From positions 27,359 through 91,358 of the forward strand of contig NZ_JASNJD010000023.1 in assembly GCF_030164425.1 (NCBI RefSeq): a stretch of DNA of 64,000 nt. Reading direction: 5' to 3'. A model generated the notes under the pieces. It had not been told where the DNA came from. It saw nothing but the letters and a program-made list of their open reading frames with translations, and did no database searches. The DNA comes from Pseudodonghicola flavimaris. Lineage in GTDB: Bacteria; Pseudomonadota; Alphaproteobacteria; Rhodobacterales; Rhodobacteraceae. The position numbers and the translations under genes are program-made. This document shows positions 26,816 to 34,308 of this stretch, piece by piece (position 1 is the first letter of the stretch; each line of letters starts with the position of its first letter).

Positions 26816-27432
26816 TGCCCCTGTCCTTCTCCCCTTCCAGCATTCCGGTGATCGAAACCGAGCGGCTGATCCTGCGCGGGCCGGAGCCGCAGGACTACCC
26901 GAATTTCAAGGCCACCTTCACCAGCTATCGCGCCCGCTTCATGGGCGGTCCGCTGAATCCTTACGAATCCTGGATGCTCTACGCGGCCGAGATCGGGCAT
27001 TGGCAGATCCGCGGCTTTGGCATGTGGATGATCCACGACCGCGACACCGACGAGACCTGCGGCATGGCCGGCGGCTGGAAACCGGCGATGTGGCCCGAGG
27101 CCGAGATCGCCTGGGTGATCTGGCCCGGCAAGGCAGGCCGCGGCATCGCGCTGGAGGCCACCCATGCGGTGCGCGGCTACCTCTACGGGGCGCTCGGCTG
27201 GGACACGGCGGTCAGCTATATCGACCCCAAGAACCTCGATTCGATCCGGCTGGCCGAACGGCTGGGCGCGGTGAAGGACCCCGATGCCACGCCGGTCGAC
27301 GGCAGCGATACCGTCTATCGCCACCCCGCCCCCGCCGCGCTGGCCGGCACCCAGCTGGCGCATGGGATCGAGATGGAGATCGGCCATTACGCCGACCCGC
27401 TGTTCAAACCGAAAGGATGGGCCATTGACTGA
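26815..27432 (+). CDS. GNAT family N-acetyltransferase (tandem copy 4)
   Basis: The longest paralogue, 205 residues, with IETERLILRGPEPQDY at the start, the shared EIGHWQIRGFGMWM segment and motif A IAWVIWPGKAGRGIALEAT. About 30 additional C-terminal residues (AGTQLAHGIEMEIGHYAD in part) have no counterpart in copies 1-3. It begins on the last base of the copy 3 stop (TGATG) and its own end overlaps the chorismate mutase start by 8 bases. Confidence 0.9.
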   Translation: MPLSFSPSSIPVIETERLILRGPEPQDYPNFKATFTSYRARFMGGPLNPYESWMLYAAEIGHWQIRGFGMWMIHDRDTDETCGMAGGWKPAMWPEAEIAWVIWPGKAGRGIALEATHAVRGYLYGALGWDTAVSYIDPKNLDSIRLAERLGAVKDPDATPVDGSDTVYRHPAPAALAGTQLAHGIEMEIGHYADPLFKPKGWAID

Positions 27433-27733
27433 CGCCGCCAACGACGACGCCGCCCGCGCCGCCGCGCTGCTGCGGGAACACCGCGAAAGCATCGACCGGC
27501 TCGATGCGATCCTGGTCTATACCCTTGGCGAGCGGTTCAAGCACACCCAGGCGGTGGGCAAGCTCAAGGCCGAACACGACCTTCCCCCGTCCGATCCCGC
27601 CCGCGAGGCGCTGCAGATCGCACGGCTCGAAGACCTGGCGAAAAAGGCCGATCTGGACCCCGAATTCGCCAAGGCTTTCCTCAATTTCATCATTGAGGAA
27701 GTCATCCGCCACCACAAGAAACACCAAGAATAA
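27425..27733 (+). CDS. Chorismate mutase, AroQ type
   Basis: A 102-residue helical chorismate mutase (chorismate to prephenate, the first committed step to phenylalanine and tyrosine). The family pattern is [19 protein letters not shown] followed by [19 protein letters not shown] and a final helix; the catalytic residues of AroQ enzymes fall in R, K and E positions of these segments. The TTG start at 27425 has AAAGGA 8 bases upstream and overlaps the end of the fourth acetyltransferase by 8 bases. It is a monofunctional domain with no prephenate dehydratase attached. Confidence 0.9.
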   Translation: MTDAANDDAARAAALLREHRESIDRLDAILVYTLGERFKHTQAVGKLKAEHDLPPSDPAREALQIARLEDLAKKADLDPEFAKAFLNFIIEEVIRHHKKHQE

Positions 27734-27749
27734 CCGGACAATATCCGGT
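27733..27749 (+). other. Small stem-loop before rpsP
   Basis: ACCGGA-CAATA-TCCGGT is a 6-bp hairpin beginning at the last base of the chorismate mutase stop, 25 bases before the rpsP ATG. It lacks a T-run and may be an intercistronic processing or stability element. Confidence 0.35.
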
Positions 27750-27774
27750 CAACGCCATCAAAGGAGAAACCACA

Positions 27775-28149
27775 ATGGCAATGAAAATCCGTCTGGCCCG
27801 CGGTGGGTCGAAAAAACGCCCCTTCTACCGCATCGTCGCCGCTGATAGCCGCATGGCCCGCGATGGCCGCTTCATCGAGAAGCTGGGCACCTACAACCCG
27901 CTGCTGCCGAAAGACAGCGAAGAGCGCGTGAAGATGGACCTGGACGCCGTCAAAGCCTGGCTTGAAAAAGGCGCCCAGCCGACCGACCGCGTCGCCCGCA
28001 TGCTGGAAGCCGCCGGCGTTCTGGAAAAGAAAACCCGGAACAACCCGAAGAAAGCCGTCCCGGGCAAGAAAGCTCAGGACCGCGCCGAGGAGAAAGCTGC
28101 CAAGGCCGCCGAAGCTGCCGAAGCCGCAGCTGCTCCGGCCGAAGAGTAA
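27775..28149 (+). CDS. rpsP: 30S ribosomal protein S16
   Basis: Binds 16S rRNA helices in the lower body of the small subunit. The first 80 residues are canonical ([19 protein letters not shown], then [14 protein letters not shown]). A C-terminal lysine- and alanine-rich tail of roughly 40 residues ([17 protein letters not shown]) extends the protein to 124 residues, as is usual in alphaproteobacteria. AAAGGAGAAA is a strong ribosome-binding site. Confidence 0.98.
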   Translation: MAMKIRLARGGSKKRPFYRIVAADSRMARDGRFIEKLGTYNPLLPKDSEERVKMDLDAVKAWLEKGAQPTDRVARMLEAAGVLEKKTRNNPKKAVPGKKAQDRAEEKAAKAAEAAEAAAAPAEE

Positions 28150-28153
28150 GGCC

Positions 28154-28795
28154 GTGGCGCCGCGGGATCCGGAATTCTCTGCCGAATTTCGCGGCCAGCT
28201 CGATCTGTTGATGCGGTTCCGGCGCGACGTGCGCCGGTTTCGCCGCGATCCCGTGGACGAGGCAGTGCTGACGCGCTGCCTCGCTGCATTTCAGCTCGCC
28301 CCTTCCGTCGGGCTGAGCGAACCCTGGCGCATCCTGCGGATCGACAGCAACACCGCCCGCGCCGCCGCCCTGCAGAATTTCCAGGACGCCAACGCCCGGG
28401 CTCTGGCCGGATACGATGGCGACCGCGCCGCGCTCTACAGCCGTCTCAAGCTGTCGGGCATGCAGGAGGCGCCGGTGCAATTCGCGCTCTATTGCGACGA
28501 GACCAGCGATCAGGGGCACGGTCTGGGCGCCGGCACCATGCCGGAGATGCGCCGCTATTCCGTGGTGGCCGCACTCACCCTCTTCTGGCTGCGGCTGCGC
28601 GCCGAGGGTCTGGGGCTGGGTTGGGTCTCGGTGCTCGATCCCAACCGGCTCAACCGCGATCTGGCGGCGCCGGAGGGTTGGGCCTTGATCGGATATTTTT
28701 GCCTCGGCTATCCCGAAGATGTATCACAAACCCCGGAACTCGAAGAACAGGGCTGGGAACGGCGTCGCGCCGACCTGCCCATAGACACCCGCTGA
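28154..28795 (+). CDS. bluB: 5,6-dimethylbenzimidazole synthase
   Basis: Oxygen-dependent flavin destructase that breaks down FMNH2 to 5,6-dimethylbenzimidazole, the lower ligand of vitamin B12. The 213-residue nitroreductase-fold protein has the BluB features RRDVRRFRRDPVD, APSVGLSEPWRILRI (with the family-typical SxGxSQPW-like segment, here SVGLSEPW), GAGTMPEMRRYSVVAAL and YFCLGYPED. The GTG start at 28154, 4 bases after the rpsP stop, gives the expected N-terminus. It complements cobC-cbiB at 8.7-10.6 kb. Its location inside the ribosomal operon is unexpected. Confidence 0.93.
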   Translation: MAPRDPEFSAEFRGQLDLLMRFRRDVRRFRRDPVDEAVLTRCLAAFQLAPSVGLSEPWRILRIDSNTARAAALQNFQDANARALAGYDGDRAALYSRLKLSGMQEAPVQFALYCDETSDQGHGLGAGTMPEMRRYSVVAALTLFWLRLRAEGLGLGWVSVLDPNRLNRDLAAPEGWALIGYFCLGYPEDVSQTPELEEQGWERRRADLPIDTR

Positions 28796-28801
28796 GGCCC
28801 C

Positions 28802-29320
28802 ATGACGAAATCGGCTGTTGAAGATCTGGTCTGTGTCGGCACCGTCGCCGGCGCCTTTGGCGTGCGCGGCGAAGTCCGGCTGAAAAGCTATTGCGCCAAT
28901 CCCGAGGATATCGAACTGTACAGCCCGCTGCTGACCGAAGACGGTAGCCAGAGCTTTCCCGTGGTGCTCACCCGCAGTATCAAGAACGGCTTTGCCGCCC
29001 GGCTCGGCGGGGTGGAAACCAAGGACGACGCCGACACCCTGCGCGGGGTGTCGCTGTTCGCCCCGCGTGACCGTCTGCCGGCGCTGCCTGAGGACGAGTT
29101 CTATTATTCCGACCTGATCGGGCTCGAGGTGCTGGACACCGGCGGCACATCGCTGGGCCGGGTCAAGGACGTGCAGAACCACGGTGCTGGCGACCTACTG
29201 GAGCTGCAGGTGCCCGGCCAGTCCGCCACCGTGCTGATGCCCTTTACCCGCGCCGTCGTGCCGACCGTCGATCTGGAGGCCGGCCGGCTGATCGCCGATC
29301 CGCCCGAGGGGCTGTTCTGA
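28802..29320 (+). CDS. rimM: Ribosome maturation factor RimM
   Basis: Assists assembly of the 30S head by binding S19. The 172-residue protein has the two expected beta-barrels: the N-terminal RimM domain opening [20 protein letters not shown], and the C-terminal PRC-barrel containing [12 protein letters not shown] and the [13 protein letters not shown] ending. It starts 6 bases after bluB and belongs to the rpsP-rimM-trmD-rplS set. Confidence 0.97.
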   Translation: MTKSAVEDLVCVGTVAGAFGVRGEVRLKSYCANPEDIELYSPLLTEDGSQSFPVVLTRSIKNGFAARLGGVETKDDADTLRGVSLFAPRDRLPALPEDEFYYSDLIGLEVLDTGGTSLGRVKDVQNHGAGDLLELQVPGQSATVLMPFTRAVVPTVDLEAGRLIADPPEGLF

Positions 29321-29393
29321 TGCGGCGCGAGCACGACCATCGGGCAACGGCCCCGACGGTCGTGCCCGCGCCGGCAGACCGGGGCAGAAGCCC

Positions 29394-30173
29394 ATGCGGG
29401 TGATCTGCCATGCCGGGTTTCACAAGACCGGCACCACCACGCTGCAACAGGGCCTGGCGCTGAACCGCGACGCACTCTCGCGCCATCTGCGACTGGTGCC
29501 CCGGGGCCGCAGCGCCGCCGCCGGCCGCACCGCCCGGGCCTGGTCCGAGGCACGCGATCCGCTGGAAATGGCGCTCTTCCGGTATGAGCTGGCAGTGCTG
29601 ATGACCCGCTGGAACCGTCGCGATCCGCGCCCCATCATGCTGAGCGCCGAGGATCTGGCCGGCCATATGCCGGGACGCCACGGCGTCGCCGATTACGGCG
29701 CCGCGCCGGCGCTGATGCAGGCGGTCGTCGCCACGCTGGCAGAGATCGCACCGGAAGCGGAGCCGGTGTTCTATTTCTCCACCCGCGCGCCGGAGGCCTG
29801 GCTTGCCAGCTGTCACGCCCAGCATCTGCGCGCCACGCGGATGCGGCTGGATGCCGACAGCTTCGCCGAACGCCATCGCGCCGCCGCCGATTTGCCCGCG
29901 ATGGTGGCGCAGATCGCCGAGGCGGTGGCCCCCGTCCCGGTGCATCACACCGCGCTGGAGCAGAGCCGTGACCGTGCGCTGGGACCGCTCGACCCGCTGC
30001 TCGATCTCTGCGACCTGCCGCCAGCGGCAAGGGCCGGGCTGATCGCGCCGCCCATGGCCAACCGCGCAGCGCCCGCCGATTGCACCGCAGCGTTGTTGCG
30101 GCTGAACCGCAGCGACCGCGACGATGCCGAGGTGCATGCCGCGAAACAGGCGCTGCTGGCGGCGCTGCCCTGA
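29394..30173 (+). CDS. Sulfotransferase-like protein (tandem copy 1)
   Basis: A 259-residue P-loop protein. CHAGFHKTGTTTLQQGL near the N-terminus is the 5'-phosphosulfate-binding loop of PAPS sulfotransferases, and RAPEAWLAS about 130 residues later fits the 3'-phosphate-binding R-x7-S element. The region between is weakly conserved, so the acceptor cannot be predicted; proteins of this kind act on sugars, surface polysaccharides or peptides. A short 73-base gap follows rimM. It is adjacent to a clear paralogue, the two sharing ADYGAAP/PDYGAAP and SAEDLAGHMPGR/SAEELSGHLPGR segments. Confidence 0.75.
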   Translation: MRVICHAGFHKTGTTTLQQGLALNRDALSRHLRLVPRGRSAAAGRTARAWSEARDPLEMALFRYELAVLMTRWNRRDPRPIMLSAEDLAGHMPGRHGVADYGAAPALMQAVVATLAEIAPEAEPVFYFSTRAPEAWLASCHAQHLRATRMRLDADSFAERHRAAADLPAMVAQIAEAVAPVPVHHTALEQSRDRALGPLDPLLDLCDLPPAARAGLIAPPMANRAAPADCTAALLRLNRSDRDDAEVHAAKQALLAALP

Positions 30174-30970
30174 TGCCCCGCGCCATCGTCATCCACGCCG
30201 GGTTTCACAAGACCGGCACCTCGACGCTGCAACAGGTTCTCAAGCACAACCGGGCGGCGCTGAAACCCCATGTCCGGCCGCTGCTCGGCCCCGAGATGCC
30301 CGAGGTGCTGCGCGCCGCCCGTGGCTTCTCCACCTGGCGCGATCCCTTCAGTCTGGACAAATTCGCCCACCGGTTCCGCGACCGGCTGGCGCGCCTGCCC
30401 GGCATGCCGCGACGGGTGCTGTGCCTGTCGGCGGAGGAGCTTTCGGGCCATCTGCCCGGGCGCGAAGGTATCCCGGATTATGGCGCCGCCCCGATCCTGG
30501 CCGCCGAGATGGCCCGCATCGTGACAGAACTGCACCCTGGCACGCCCCTGCGGTATGTGCTGGGCCTGCGCCAGCCTGAACCGTGGCTGCGCAGCGCCTA
30601 TTGGGAACATGTGAAATCCTCCTCGATGACGCGGGACTGGGACGATTTCGCCCGCACCACCCGCCCCGGCGCCGATCTGGAGGCCGCGGCCGATGCCGTG
30701 GCCGCCGCCCTGCCCTGCCCGCTGACCCGGATCCGGCTGGAGGACTGCGCCGGCCAGCCGCTCGGCCCGGCGGCGCCGCTGCTGCGGCTGTGTGAGCTGC
30801 CGGAACCGGCACTGGCCGCCCTGACCCCGGTGCCCCCGGCCAATACCCGGGCCGGCGACGCGGTTCTGCTTGAACTTCTGGCCGCCAACCGCGATTACAC
30901 CGACCGCGACGCCCGCAAGGCCGCGAAACGCGCCATCCTCAAGGCCGCGCAGGAGAATGCCCGTGACTGA
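30173..30970 (+). CDS. Sulfotransferase-like protein (tandem copy 2)
   Basis: A 265-residue paralogue of the preceding gene. It has the same 5'-phosphosulfate loop (IHAGFHKTGTSTLQQVL), the shared SAEELSGHLPGREGIPDYG segment and the R-x7-S element RQPEPWLRS. Its ATG overlaps the stop of copy 1 (TGATG). Its own last bases overlap the trmD start. Both P-loops look functional, so neither copy shows signs of decay. The acceptor is unknown. Confidence 0.75.
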   Translation: MPRAIVIHAGFHKTGTSTLQQVLKHNRAALKPHVRPLLGPEMPEVLRAARGFSTWRDPFSLDKFAHRFRDRLARLPGMPRRVLCLSAEELSGHLPGREGIPDYGAAPILAAEMARIVTELHPGTPLRYVLGLRQPEPWLRSAYWEHVKSSSMTRDWDDFARTTRPGADLEAAADAVAAALPCPLTRIRLEDCAGQPLGPAAPLLRLCELPEPALAALTPVPPANTRAGDAVLLELLAANRDYTDRDARKAAKRAILKAAQENARD

Positions 30971-31829
30971 CGACACCCCCGCCGACACCGCCGGCAAGAC
31001 CCCGGAGAACGCCCCCGAGCCGACCTCGAGCCAATCGCCGGGCCGCTCGCTGGGCCGGATGAGCATCCGCCCATCGCTGAAACCGCGCGAACTGATGTCG
31101 CCGACACCGGATCTGCACGGGGTCTGGAAGGCGAAGATCATCACCCTGTTCCCGGGCGCCTTCCCCGGGGTGCTGGGCGAAAGCCTGACCGGCAAGGCGC
31201 TGCAGCAGGGTCTGTGGCAGCTTGAGACGCTCGATCTGCGGCAATACGGCATCGGCAAACACCGCAATGTCGACGACACCCCCGCCGGCGGCGGCGCCGG
31301 CATGGTGCTGCGTGCCGATGTTCTGGGCCCCGCGATCGAGGCGGCGATGGCCTACACCACCCCGCGCTGGCCGCTGATCTACCTGTCGCCTCGGGGCCGG
31401 CGGATGGATCAGGCGATGATGCGCGACCTGGCCCGCGCCGATGGGGTGACGCTGATCTGCGGCCGGTTCGAGGGTGTCGACGAACGGGTGCTGCAGCATT
31501 ACGGCGTGCAGGAGGTTTCCCTCGGCGATTTCGTCATGACCGGTGGCGAGATCGCCGCCCAGGCGCTGATCGACGCCACCGTGCGGCTGCTGCCCGGGGT
31601 GCTGGGCAACCAGGCCTCGACCGAGGAGGAGAGCTTCTCCGCCGGGCTGCTGGAACATCCGCAATACACCCGCCCGGCCGAATGGCAGGGCCGCCCCATC
31701 CCCGAGGTGCTGATGTCCGGCCATCACGGCCGCATCGCCGACTGGCGCCGCCAGACCGCCGAAGAGATCACCCGCGCCCGCCGCCCCGATCTCTGGGCCG
31801 CCTATCGCGACGAAACCGGGACGGAGTGA
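30963..31829 (+). CDS. trmD: tRNA (guanine-37-N1)-methyltransferase
   Basis: Methylates G37 next to the anticodon and prevents frameshifts. The SPOUT knot is evident: LSPRGRRMDQAM, CGRFEGVDERV and SLGDFVMTGGE bind SAM, with the GQPxEVLMSGHH-like PEVLMSGHHGRI near the C-terminus. The GTG at 30963 is chosen because AGGAG lies 7 bases upstream; the ATG at 30957 would be only 2 bases from it. This start gives 288 residues, with an N-terminal extension of about 45 residues rich in Thr, Pro, Ser and Ala before the usual WKAKIITLFPGAFPG. Start at an internal ATG within the extension is possible. Confidence 0.96.
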   Translation: MTDDTPADTAGKTPENAPEPTSSQSPGRSLGRMSIRPSLKPRELMSPTPDLHGVWKAKIITLFPGAFPGVLGESLTGKALQQGLWQLETLDLRQYGIGKHRNVDDTPAGGGAGMVLRADVLGPAIEAAMAYTTPRWPLIYLSPRGRRMDQAMMRDLARADGVTLICGRFEGVDERVLQHYGVQEVSLGDFVMTGGEIAAQALIDATVRLLPGVLGNQASTEEESFSAGLLEHPQYTRPAEWQGRPIPEVLMSGHHGRIADWRRQTAEEITRARRPDLWAAYRDETGTE

Positions 31830-31860
31830 GCGCCACCGCCGCGACAGTGCAGCTGGTGCA

Positions 31861-31889
31861 TTGCAGCGCCGGCCATCCTCGGGAATAGT
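31861..31889 (+). promoter_or_regulatory. Weak promoter candidate before the DUF1508 gene
   Basis: TTGCAG and AATAGT are 17 bases apart in the gap after trmD. It would give the DUF1508 gene its own transcript with a leader of about 35 bases. The -10 match is modest. Confidence 0.3.
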
Positions 31890-31928
31890 TAGCGCAACAT
31901 GAACGCTGGTTTATTCGGAGGTTGCGCC

Positions 31929-32267
31929 ATGGCTGGCAAATTCGAGCTCTACAAGGACAACGCGGGGGAATTCCGATTCCGCCTGAAGGCCGGCAACGGC
32001 GAGAACATCCTGGCCAGCGAAGGCTACAAGCAGCGCGCCAGCGCCGAGAACGGCATCGAGTCGGTTCGCAAGAACGCCCCCGAGGACGCGCGCTACGAGC
32101 GCAAGGAAACCGCCGCCGGCAAGTTCATGTTCAACCTGAAGGCCACGAACGGCCAGGTGATCGGCACCAGCCAGAGCTATACCAGCGCCTCGGGCCGCGA
32201 CAACGGCATCGAGTCGGTGAAAAACAACGCCCCCGAGGCCACGCTGGTCGACCTGACCGACGCCTGA
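31929..32267 (+). CDS. DUF1508 (YegP-type) double-repeat protein
   Basis: A 112-residue protein made of two tandem DUF1508 units: the first from KFELYKDNAGEFRFRLKA, the second from KFMFNLKATNGQVIGTSQ; each ends NGIESVRKNAPE or NGIESVKNNAPE. This small beta-alpha fold (YegP-like) is of unknown function. GGAGG lies 8 bases before the ATG at 31929, which fixes this start over one ten codons upstream. An intrinsic terminator follows at 32380, separating it from rplS. Confidence 0.9.
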   Translation: MAGKFELYKDNAGEFRFRLKAGNGENILASEGYKQRASAENGIESVRKNAPEDARYERKETAAGKFMFNLKATNGQVIGTSQSYTSASGRDNGIESVKNNAPEATLVDLTDA

Positions 32268-32606
32268 GCCGGGCGCGGCGGCGCCGCCGCAGCGGAGCTG
32301 CCCCGAAATTCCGTGACATCCGGGGGAGTCCAGCCTGCAACAGGCTTGCAATAACGGCCTGGCTCCCCTAAACGGACGCTGCCTGACCGGGGTCTCCCGA
32401 CTCAGGCATTTTGTCGTTTTCCGGGACACCGGCGGGTTCTTCTCCGCCACCGTCGCAACCGGGGCGGCGCAACCGACAAGTCAAAGTCGACCTGATCTCT
32501 GGCGGGCGCCCGATCCTTCGGGACAGGCGGACCCGATGAAGACCGAGAGCTCTGAGGACGCGCAAACCTTCGTGGAGCAACCACGAGCCTATCAGGAGAA
32601 GCTGCG
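32268..32606 (+). other. Hairpin-rich region between DUF1508 gene and rplS
   Basis: No gene is seen in these 339 bases. It contains a 16-base GC palindrome at 32275-32290, a nested stem at 32323-32368 (GGGGAG-T-CCAG with CTGGCTCCCC, enclosing GCCTG-CAA-CAGGC), an intrinsic terminator at 32380-32420, and further hairpins CCCGA-TCCT-TCGGG (32509-32522) and CGTGG-AGCAA-CCACG (32571-32585) directly before the rplS ribosome-binding site. The rplS-rpmE promoter must be within or shortly after the terminator; no clear consensus is visible. Confidence 0.55.
32380..32420 (+). terminator. Intrinsic terminator upstream of rplS
   Basis: TGCCTGA (32380-32386) pairs with TCAGGCA (32402-32408), with an inner CGGG-GTCT-CCCG stem, followed by TTTTGTCGTTTT. 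It ends the upstream transcript or, if rplS is also read from upstream promoters, could act as an attenuator in its leader. Confidence 0.75.
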
Positions 32607-32993
32607 ATGGATCTGATCGCACAGCTCGAGGCGGAACAGATTGCCGCCCTGGGGAAAGACATCCCCGATTTCAAAGCCGGCGACACCGTGCGCGTCGGTT
32701 ACAAGGTGACCGAAGGGACCCGTACCCGGGTGCAGAACTACGAAGGCGTCTGCATCAGCCGCAAGAACGGCGAAGGCATCGCCGGATCGTTCACCGTCCG
32801 CAAGATTTCCTTCGGTGAAGGCGTGGAACGGATGTTCCCGCTCTACTCGACCAACATCGAGAGCATCACCGTCGTGCGCCGTGGCCGTGTCCGCCGTGCG
32901 AAACTGTACTACCTGCGTTCGCGTCGCGGCAAATCCGCCCGGATCGCAGAGGTCACCAACTACAAACCCAAATCGGCTGGCGCCGAGGCGTAA
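32607..32993 (+). CDS. rplS: 50S ribosomal protein L19
   Basis: Located at the 30S-50S interface. The 128-residue protein is canonical: [31 protein letters not shown] segment (here [13 protein letters not shown]), [21 protein letters not shown], and [22 protein letters not shown]. An AGGAGAAG site precedes the ATG. rpmE follows 11 bases later. Confidence 0.98.
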   Translation: MDLIAQLEAEQIAALGKDIPDFKAGDTVRVGYKVTEGTRTRVQNYEGVCISRKNGEGIAGSFTVRKISFGEGVERMFPLYSTNIESITVVRRGRVRRAKLYYLRSRRGKSARIAEVTNYKPKSAGAEA

Positions 32994-33004
32994 GGAGCGG
33001 AGCG

Positions 33005-33226
33005 ATGAAAAAAGACATCCATCCCGATTACCACCTGATCGACGTCAAGATGACCGATGGCACCGTCATCCAGATGAAATCCACCTGGGGCGCCGAAGGC
33101 GACCAGCTGGCCCTGGACATCGACCCCTCGGTGCACCCGGCCTGGACCGGCGGCACCTCGCGCCTGCTGGACGCCGGCGGCCGCGTGTCGAAGTTCAAGA
33201 AGAAATACGAAGGCTTGGGTTTCTGA
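33005..33226 (+). CDS. rpmE: 50S ribosomal protein L31 (cysteine-free form)
   Basis: A 73-residue L31 with the [20 protein letters not shown] start and the [18 protein letters not shown] ending. It has no cysteine, so the zinc-binding CxxC of the classical form is lacking and the protein does not need zinc. This is common in alphaproteobacteria. Co-transcribed with rplS and followed by an intrinsic terminator. Confidence 0.97.
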   Translation: MKKDIHPDYHLIDVKMTDGTVIQMKSTWGAEGDQLALDIDPSVHPAWTGGTSRLLDAGGRVSKFKKKYEGLGF

Positions 33227-33252
33227 TCCAGCCGCCCTTCGGAGCGTTGCGG

Positions 33253-33284
33253 ACGCCGTCGCTGAGATCCAGCGGCGGCGTTTT
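33253..33284 (+). terminator. Intrinsic terminator after rpmE
   Basis: A 12-bp stem with one G-T wobble (ACGCCGTCGCTG with CAGCGGCGGCGT) and a 5-base loop, followed by TTTTGCGTT, 27 bases after the rpmE stop. Confidence 0.8.
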
Positions 33285-33335
33285 GCGTTGCGGCCGGGCG
33301 CGTCGGGGGCGCTGCCCCCCTCGCCTGCGGCGAGT

Positions 33336-33368
33336 CCCCCGGGATATTTGCGCCCAGGTCGAAGGGGG
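33336..33368. repeat. Dispersed intergenic repeat, copy before mipZ
   Basis: The segment CCCCCGGGATATTTGCGCCC, continuing AGGTCGAAGGGGG, closely matches the segment at 63295-63330 (CCGGCGGGGATATTTGCGCC, continuing AGATCGAAGGAGA). I know similar GGATATTT...GAAG-type elements as frequent intergenic repeats in Rhodobacterales genomes. The role is unknown. Confidence 0.55.
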
Positions 33369-33422
33369 CGACCGCGCAAATTTCACGCATCGCGCAGGCT
33401 TTGACGTCCTTAGGGGTTTTTC

Positions 33423-33450
33423 TTGCAAAAGCCCCAATATATTGTATCCG
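33423..33450 (+). promoter_or_regulatory. mipZ promoter candidate with CAATATATTG palindrome in the spacer
   Basis: TTGCAA (33423-33428) and TATCCG (33445-33450) are 16 bases apart. The spacer contains CCCCAATATATTG, whose 10-base palindromic core CAATATATTG (33435-33444) is the same as in the palindrome upstream of smc. An operator inside the spacer would be well placed for repression. Confidence 0.4.
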
Positions 33451-33492
33451 GCAAGGGAATTCAGAGCCTAACAAGGGCCGGAAAGCGGAACG

Positions 33493-34302
33493 ATGGCGCA
33501 TATTATCGTAATCGGGAACGAAAAGGGCGGGGCGGGGAAATCCACCGTCTCGATGCATGTGGCGACCGCGCTGGCGCGGCTGGGCAAGACGGTCAACGTG
33601 CTGGATCTGGATCTGCGCCAGCGCACCCTGTCGCGCTATGTCGAAAATCGCAGCGCCTTCATGGCGAAGTCCGATGTGACGCTGCCGACGGTGCATCTGC
33701 ACCCGCTGCCGGAAATCGATCCGGCGACGCTGACGCCGGGCGAGAATGTCTATGATCACCGGCTGTCGGCGGCGATCGCCGGGTTGGAGGCGGGATCGGA
33801 TTTCATCCTGATCGACTGCCCCGGATCGCACACCCGGCTGAGCCAGGTGGCCCATTCCCTGGCCGATACGCTGATCACGCCGCTGAACGACAGTTTCATC
33901 GATTTCGACCTGCTGGCGCGCACCGACGAGAGCGGCGAGAAGATCCTGGGGCCTTCGGTCTATTCCGAGATGGTCTGGAATGCCCGGCAGCTGCGGGCGC
34001 AGGCCGGGCTGAAGCCGATCGACTGGATCGTGCTGCGCAACCGCGTCGGCACCCAGCGCATGGTCAACAAGGAGAAGATGGAGCGCGCCGTGACGATGCT
34101 GTCGAACCGCATCGGGTTCCGCGTGGCACCCGGGTTTTCCGAACGGGTGATCTTCCGCGAGCTGTTCCCGCGCGGGCTGACGCTGCTCGACCTCAAGGAC
34201 ATCGGGGTGCGGCAGCTGAACATTTCCAACATCGCAGCGCGGCAGGAGCTGCGCGACATGATGAAGGCGCTGAAACTGCCGGGGGTCGAAGTCAAGTTCT
34301 GA
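33493..34302 (+). CDS. mipZ: Division-plane positioning ATPase MipZ
   Basis: A ParA/MinD-type ATPase that in alphaproteobacteria forms a gradient from the ParB-bound origins and inhibits FtsZ away from midcell. The 269-residue protein opens IIVIGNEKGGAGKSTVSMH with the deviant Walker A KGGAGKST. MipZ-typical parts are LDLDLRQRTLSRYVENR, DFILIDCPGSHTRLS, TPLNDSFIDFDLL, WIVLRNRVGTQRMVNKEKM and RVIFRELFPRGLTLLDL. It lacks the C-terminal amphipathic helix of MinD. It stands alone, without parB, after rpmE. Confidence 0.93.
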   Translation: MAHIIVIGNEKGGAGKSTVSMHVATALARLGKTVNVLDLDLRQRTLSRYVENRSAFMAKSDVTLPTVHLHPLPEIDPATLTPGENVYDHRLSAAIAGLEAGSDFILIDCPGSHTRLSQVAHSLADTLITPLNDSFIDFDLLARTDESGEKILGPSVYSEMVWNARQLRAQAGLKPIDWIVLRNRVGTQRMVNKEKMERAVTMLSNRIGFRVAPGFSERVIFRELFPRGLTLLDLKDIGVRQLNISNIAARQELRDMMKALKLPGVEVKF

Positions 34303-34308
34303 CCCGCC

